From positions 33,827,672-33,891,671 of the forward strand of contig OY735215.1 in assembly GCA_963457665.1 (NCBI GenBank): a DNA stretch of 64,000 nucleotides, in the 5' to 3' direction. How positions within the stretch are numbered: the first letter of the stretch is position 1; each line of letters begins with the position of its first letter. This DNA is from Thysanoteuthis rhombus (Eukaryota; Mollusca; Cephalopoda; Oegopsida; Thysanoteuthidae). Positions 59,030 to 64,000 of this stretch are shown in pieces. The translations under genes and the position numbers were made by a program. A model generated the notes under the pieces. That model saw nothing but the letters and a program-made list of their open reading frames with translations, was not told the DNA's origin and searched no databases.

Positions 59030-59370
59030 CATTGCTGGCCACTCAAAGAGAAAAAAAAGTTCTCCTCACTTCTGACCTCTTGAAAGTAAAAAGTTTCCCA
59101 TGAATAAAAACGCCTTCAATTGTAAAAAAAAGGTATCTTTACTGCTGACCCTTAAACGTAGGAAAACATATTCCTTCACTTTTAACCCCTATAAGTAGAA
59201 AAAAAAATGTGTCCCTTTACTTTTGATCACTAAAAACAGAAAAAATATTCCCTTTCACTTATAACCCCTGAAAGTGGGAAAAAATGTTCTCCTTCAGTTT
59301 TGAACCCCAAGTTTCCCTTCAATTTTTACGTTTGAATGTAACGTAAAAATTCCCTTCACTTTTGTCTTCA
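59030..59370 (+). repeat. Degenerate minisatellite, about 40-60 bp units
   Basis: Six to seven units of the form 'gaaagtagaaaaaaatgt', 'tcccttcacttttga' and 'cccct' occur with variable length (for example near 59090, 59150, 59190, 59230, 59265, 59300). Strand-biased A-runs alternate with pyrimidine runs. Confidence 0.6.
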
Positions 59371-59682
59371 CAACTTCACAGTGTTCGGTCAGAATATGAA
59401 GTCAGTTAAAGAAATCTCTATTTAAATAAAATTCGATCAGAATAAACATCTTCTTGATGGCATCAAAGATTCTCTTATGACATCACAAGATGTGGTAAAT
59501 AAATCACATTATTCCGCTCTTCCTTCATCTCCCTTTTTTCTTTTATCTCGGACTGACAGCTCTCAAATGATGATGATTATTTCATCTTCTCTCTCCCTTA
59601 GTATTTTGTTAGTTGTTGTAATTGTTATTGAAGCTTTTGCAGCCAAATTGATAAAAAAAAAAGAAAGAAAGAGAATGCACTA

Positions 59683-59982
59683 GACTCTCGTTGTAACGGC
59701 ACTCATTCCAATGGCACTATTTAATGACTCGCGCTTTCTTACGGTACGTTTGTTTTTATATTCTCGTAAGACTCGTCTATGAATTCTATTCATTTTATTC
59801 GCAGACCTGTAACCCGTATATGAGGCATTAAACTGTGAAGGGGTAATAAAAACTCATTTTTTGTCTGCACTTTTCGGTTCCTCGCAATTAATACACTTCG
59901 TATAAAATCAACCCGTTATAACAGTGGATTCGTTATAAGGACACCCTTGAATTCTCGGGGGGTCGACGTAATAACGGGAGTC
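59683..59982. mobile_element. pogo/Tigger-like MITE (300 bp)
   Basis: It starts TA|GACTCTCGTTGTAACG and ends with the inverted GACTCCCGTTATTACG|TA (13 of 16), with TA on both sides. 'cgttataaca' patches recur inside both ends. The style (ctctcgttataacg) is that of Tigger/pogo-group Tc1-mariner elements. It has no transposase. A related copy is at 54378-54640. Confidence 0.7.
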
Positions 59983-59989
59983 TACTTCA

Positions 59990-60905
59990 ATGAAAATATC
60001 AATTTTTATTACTATGGATAGTCGATATAGTTAATAACAGCGGCAAAACATGCCGACGTTGTCAAAATATGTTTTCGTTCTTTCCCTTCGTAAATCATTT
60101 TTATTTAAATAATTTAAGGTTTTAATTGTATCTTGCTTTTTCTTGGTTTAAAATTGACAAGACTAATTACAATCAGATTCTAATTTCACTTATATTAACG
60201 AATTCCTGCGTTAAGTTTTTTTTCATCATCTCTTCATTTCGTCATATGACTTTTTTCTCATCTTAGTCAGTCAGTCAATGACTTACTCTTATTCTACAGA
60301 CCGTGAATGGTGTTGTGAGTGTAAATTTCTAAAACCTATACATTTTAAACTATGATTTGAATATTTTATATTGATCCTCAAACATTTGATTAATAAAGTA
60401 AATCAATTTAGATTTTATAATCTTCTTCTCTTTCGTCTTGTGTTGTTTTTGGTTTCGTCAGTGATGTTAATACTACTGCTACTACTTGTCGTTTCGAGCT
60501 TCCAATCCATTCAGCCTCCCAAAAAGAGATTCGATCGATGGAGTAATATTTATTGGTATTTCAACTTTTCCAAACCGATGATCTTAGTCTATTAGGGAGA
60601 AAAACAAATCGAAACAAACGGAAATTTTCACTCATTAATACACAAATATTAAATGTCTGACGACGTCTTCTTTCGGGTGTCGGAATCAATCGACTAATAA
60701 ATTGAAATAGTGAAAGAAAAATTCCAATCAGTTATACGACACGGAAGCTCTTTCAAAGTGTATTTGTTCCAGATATTCAGTTGTTTGCTCAAAAATATGG
60801 TTATCTTCAGTTCGACATATGTAGAAAACACTCAACAGATAATAGAAAATCTCAGGAGTTAAAGCTGATCTTTTAGAATATATATATGTAATGGTGCAAA
60901 CTGTA
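59990..60905. other. No recognisable gene
   Basis: AT-rich sequence between the pogo-like MITE and tRNA-Gly. Short hydrophobic frame at 60371-60595 without support. Confidence 0.45.
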
Positions 60906-60914
60906 AATAGCAAG

Positions 60915-60986
60915 GCGTCGGTGGTGTAACGGTTAGCATGGTTGCCTTCCAAGCAGCCGATCCGGGTTCGACTCCCGGCCGACGCA
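60915..60986 (+). tRNA. tRNA-Gly (TCC)
   Basis: A 72-nt cloverleaf with acceptor GCGTCGG paired fully to CCGACGC, discriminator A, box A region GGTGGTGTAACGGTTAGC, anticodon arm TTGCCTTCCAAGCAG presenting TCC, and T arm CCGGGTTCGACTCCCGG with a canonical box B. TTTT follows 8 bases after the 3' end, a likely Pol III terminator. It matches the usual animal tRNA-Gly(UCC) pattern and has no intron. It lies alone in the candidate long intron described for 51.8-63.5 kb, in the same orientation. Confidence 0.96.
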
Positions 60987-61554
60987 CGCTCTCTTTTCCC
61001 TCTCAATACCAAATATCTGTCTATGATGAAAGTTTTCCTGTATTTTCTTCATGACATCTTAATATTTGATAATTTGCTTCAGTATTTTTATACTTTCTTC
61101 CCTAGAGTATATTACGTTGTAGCATAGCTGTTTGCCAGGCCGTATTTATTTACACAAATTCGAATAACCTTTCTGTTTCTTATTTATTTCCCCTCCAACG
61201 ATGCCTTCTTGCCTTACAAACATTTCTTTAAAAAATTGAGAATATGAAAGTAACCCTGAACAATAGATGTCGTTTTATTTTAGCATCGTCAGCCTGGAAT
61301 TTATGAATTAAATCATTATTACCTTAGAGTTTCCCTGGATTATTTCTTTCTATTAATGGATTATACGAACGGAGAAAGACGGCAATGTTATTACTTTCCA
61401 TGGGAAAGAGTTAGTTGTTCAGCATCGCCATCAGTCTCTGATTCCAGGCTCTACCATTGCTACGATAACTGATTGCTGAAAAGATTGGATTCATCTCGTG
61501 GAAGAAGATAATCTGTCATAAAACACGAAACGGAATTTGACTTCTAGTTACTGA

Positions 61555-61830
61555 TTTCTTAAATGCAACGAAATATACCTAATTCATCCTTTCTCTCCCC
61601 CTATCACTCTCTAACCCCAGTCTCCTGTACCTCCTACCACCCCAACCTCGAATGGCTCAGCCTAATATACAATCATTACGATTTGAGGGCCCAAGAACGC
61701 AACAAAAATTCCCATGCAAACAAATGTTGATTGCCCTTTCGCTTTACGCCCTTTCGTTTTACATAAGTTTTTTTTTATATAGAAACGTTCTACTTCCGGA
61801 TAACGAAGGAAATCTGTATCTGGTTTCATA
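61555..61830 (+). repeat. Dispersed repeat family I
   Basis: 'gtacctcctaccaccccaac', 'cgaatggctcagcctaatat' and 'cgttctacttccggataacg' match the other copies. Confidence 0.5.
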
Positions 61831-62200
61831 AATCATTAGTATGTATGTATTTACACACACGCACACAAAATGAATGAATTATATCACATAGAGTTACTTC
61901 CCTTGCATTTTAAAACTCGATACAAGATTCAGCTTCATTTTATTTCATTTTAATTCATCTTATTTTCGGCCAAAACGAAATTTGAAGATACAAACCATTA
62001 ATATCAAGACTGGAAATAAACTGTGGATGTTATTCATGATAATGACGGTAAGTATTGTCCAAAGCACCAGATGCCAACGTTTGAACAATTCATTGGATTC
62101 AGATACGGATTCCCTTGTACGTGAACGAGAAAAGTTAAGTTGTAAATTTAAAAAAATACCAAAATAAAACATTCGTCCACAAACTTGAATTTAACTTGCA

Positions 62201-62204
<4 letters not shown>

Positions 62205-62249
<45 letters not shown>
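62205..62249. repeat. (TC)n microsatellite
   Basis: About 44 bp, abutting Penelope noncoding sequence. Confidence 0.95.
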
Positions 62250-62250
<1 letters not shown>

Positions 62251-62600
62251 AAACATGAACGTGTTTGTATAGCGAATCCTTTATTTCATCATATTTCAAG
62301 CTCTACTCAAAAGCAACTTAATGTTGAATGTATCGAGCACTTCATGAAAAAAAACCCATCACACATCAGATATTGTATTATAATACATTATATTGTATTC
62401 CTGATAACAAAGATCCTGATGGTGGATTCATGTTCCACATCAAACCAATAACCTCTAAAAGTACGTGCACACACACAAAGCACACACTACTAAAGATGGG
62501 AATACCTCCCGAAACATGTTTAGACCATTAATAAAAACATTCATAGATAAATAAACCTAACTTCCATACACTTCACTTCCGAATCTTTCTCACCCTCAAT
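62205..62600 (+). mobile_element. Penelope noncoding end, separate copy
   Basis: After a (TC)n tract (62205-62249) the sequence from 62250 matches the right end of the 13.4-16.1 kb element. It then extends it with 'aagatgggaatacctcccga' and 'aacatgtttagaccatta', which in reverse complement match 13440-13560 and 30566-30690. No coding part follows; instead a 70-bp (TA)n starts at 62609. Confidence 0.55.
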
Positions 62601-62605
62601 AGTTC

Positions 62606-62608
<3 letters not shown>

Positions 62609-62679
<71 letters not shown>
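62609..62679. repeat. (TA)n microsatellite
   Basis: About 70 bp between Penelope sequence and SINE B. Confidence 0.95.
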
Positions 62680-63030
<351 letters not shown>

Positions 63031-63531
63031 CTCCCCTCTCCCTTTCTCTCTTTCAAATATACCTGTTTCAATTCCTCGTTCACAGACGTAGACATACATG
63101 TATTTACTTAGCAGATCCTTCCCCCTCTCTCGTAAATACTCTCACCGACTCCCTCATAAACACTGAAATGCTTATATCAACTTATTCTCACGCCTATACA
63201 CACATGCATATACACACCTGCACTTAATAATCCTCCCACTCTTTCTATCTCATACACACCAAAACATTTTCGCACATCCATCCACCCACCCACACCGTCC
63301 TTGATTTCACCTCCCGCACAGACAAACAATATGCTTGTTTCATCGCCTTTTTTGTAAAAAAAAAACAAGTCTTAATACGAAAATCCAACTGACATCTTCC
63401 ACATTTTTAAGCATCCCGTCGCCAAAAAATAAATGATTAAATAAATGAAAATAGAAATGAATATAAAAATGACCGCCTGTTCCACTGTCGATTGCACATC
63501 CCGTTTTTATCTGACCCAATATGCTTCCCAG

Positions 63532-63728
63532 ACGCCAGTAACAAGAGATCATCAACTATCAGTCAAGATGCCGGTCACTGTCGTCTGCTGACGGAGTCTG
63601 GTTCCCACGTTTTTCAAATTGCAAAGAAACTCAACCGGAAATCGTTGTCGGGACAGACACTTGGCTTTTATGAACGTAAACGTAAAAGCAATTTAGGGCT
63701 TCAACGAGAAAATTTGATGTTAGAATGA
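63532..63728 (+). CDS. Candidate terminal coding exon, same unidentified gene
   Basis: The sequence TGCTTCCCAG at 63522-63531 is a plausible splice acceptor. From 63532 the frame is open for 65 codons and ends with TGA at 63726-63728. It begins in phase 1, as required by the donor at 51769; a single G plus AC gives Asp. The protein is polar: a Ser-rich start (SNKRSSTISQDAG), then a basic helical segment (IAKKLNRKS, YERKRKSNLGLQRENLMLE). Joined to the exon at 51673 this gives about 97 residues. No AATAAA is visible in the rest of the window. A one-in-three chance phase match, missing middle exons or an unrelated gene all remain possible. Confidence 0.35.
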
Positions 63729-64000
63729 TTTTTTTTTATTACGTGGGCATACGAAAATACATTCACATATACGCACATCCACATGCTCTATGAGTGTGTG
63801 CGTGAGTGTGTGTGTGTGCGTGTGTGTGAGTGTGTGTGTGTGTGTGTGTCATGTTGATGAAACAGCCTTCAGAATTTTTTCAGAACCAAACGTCTTATTT
63901 ATATAAATTCAGAGCATGATCAATGAGTCATCAAAGTACTTTCCTTGACACTCCATGACACCACGTCATCTTCCAGCTAAATTGCGTATTCCGAAATGAA

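Noticed and set aside
61984..62167. Apparent secreted peptide with a signal-like segment
   Set aside because: The frame has no ATG at its start (TTG codon), and a strong GTAAGT donor lies in the middle. No cleavage-site or peptide pattern supports a neuropeptide.

Overview
The window is animal, repeat-dominated, AT-rich DNA. It has no prokaryotic features and no long uninterrupted open reading frame outside low-complexity sequence. The mix points to a mollusc, most likely a cephalopod such as an octopus: very long (TA)n, (TC)n and compound microsatellites, several tRNA-derived SINE families including one with a Lys-like head, RTE-type LINE 3' ends tailed by (GAT)n, Penelope-like elements and short hAT and pogo-like MITEs. 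This assignment is inference from composition and repeat types; no diagnostic host gene is present.

Layout. 1-13.4 kb: dispersed noncoding repeats, SINE copies, a 3.5-4.3 kb degenerate repeat, an RTE tail (5.34-5.71 kb), a roughly 300-bp-arm inverted repeat (7.36-8.82 kb) and a 92-94 bp tandem repeat (10.3-10.6 kb). 13.4-16.06 kb: a decayed Penelope-like element whose noncoding ends lie in inverted orientation and which has an RTE fragment inserted in it. 16-31 kb: more RTE tails, SINEs, MITEs, a pyrimidine-only block and two copies of a larger dispersed family. 31-45 kb: tandem repeats, RTE-like fragments, an intact tRNA-Asp gene, foldback and hAT elements, (TTC)35 and a head-to-head pair of RTE tails. 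45-50 kb: purine-rich blocks, a 569 bp hAT MITE carrying a foldback element, and LINE C-terminal relics. 50-64 kb: perfect short tandem repeats, a CpG-rich promoter-like block, degenerate satellites, a pogo-like MITE pair, an intact tRNA-Gly gene and Penelope noncoding sequence.

Genes. Two tRNA genes (Asp-GTC and Gly-TCC) are convincing. The best protein-coding candidate is a two-exon plus-strand gene. Its short first coding exon lies just downstream of an NRF1-like CpG cluster at about 51.6 kb, and a phase-compatible last exon lies at 63.53-63.73 kb; together they would encode about 97 residues of unrecognised function. The intervening 11.8 kb would be an intron full of satellites, MITEs and LINE relics. 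A few other possible exons are listed at low confidence. Nearly all other apparent ORFs are translations of microsatellites or of decayed transposons. Repeat families are given letters (A-K) here only for cross-reference; the homologies between copies were seen by eye and are approximate.
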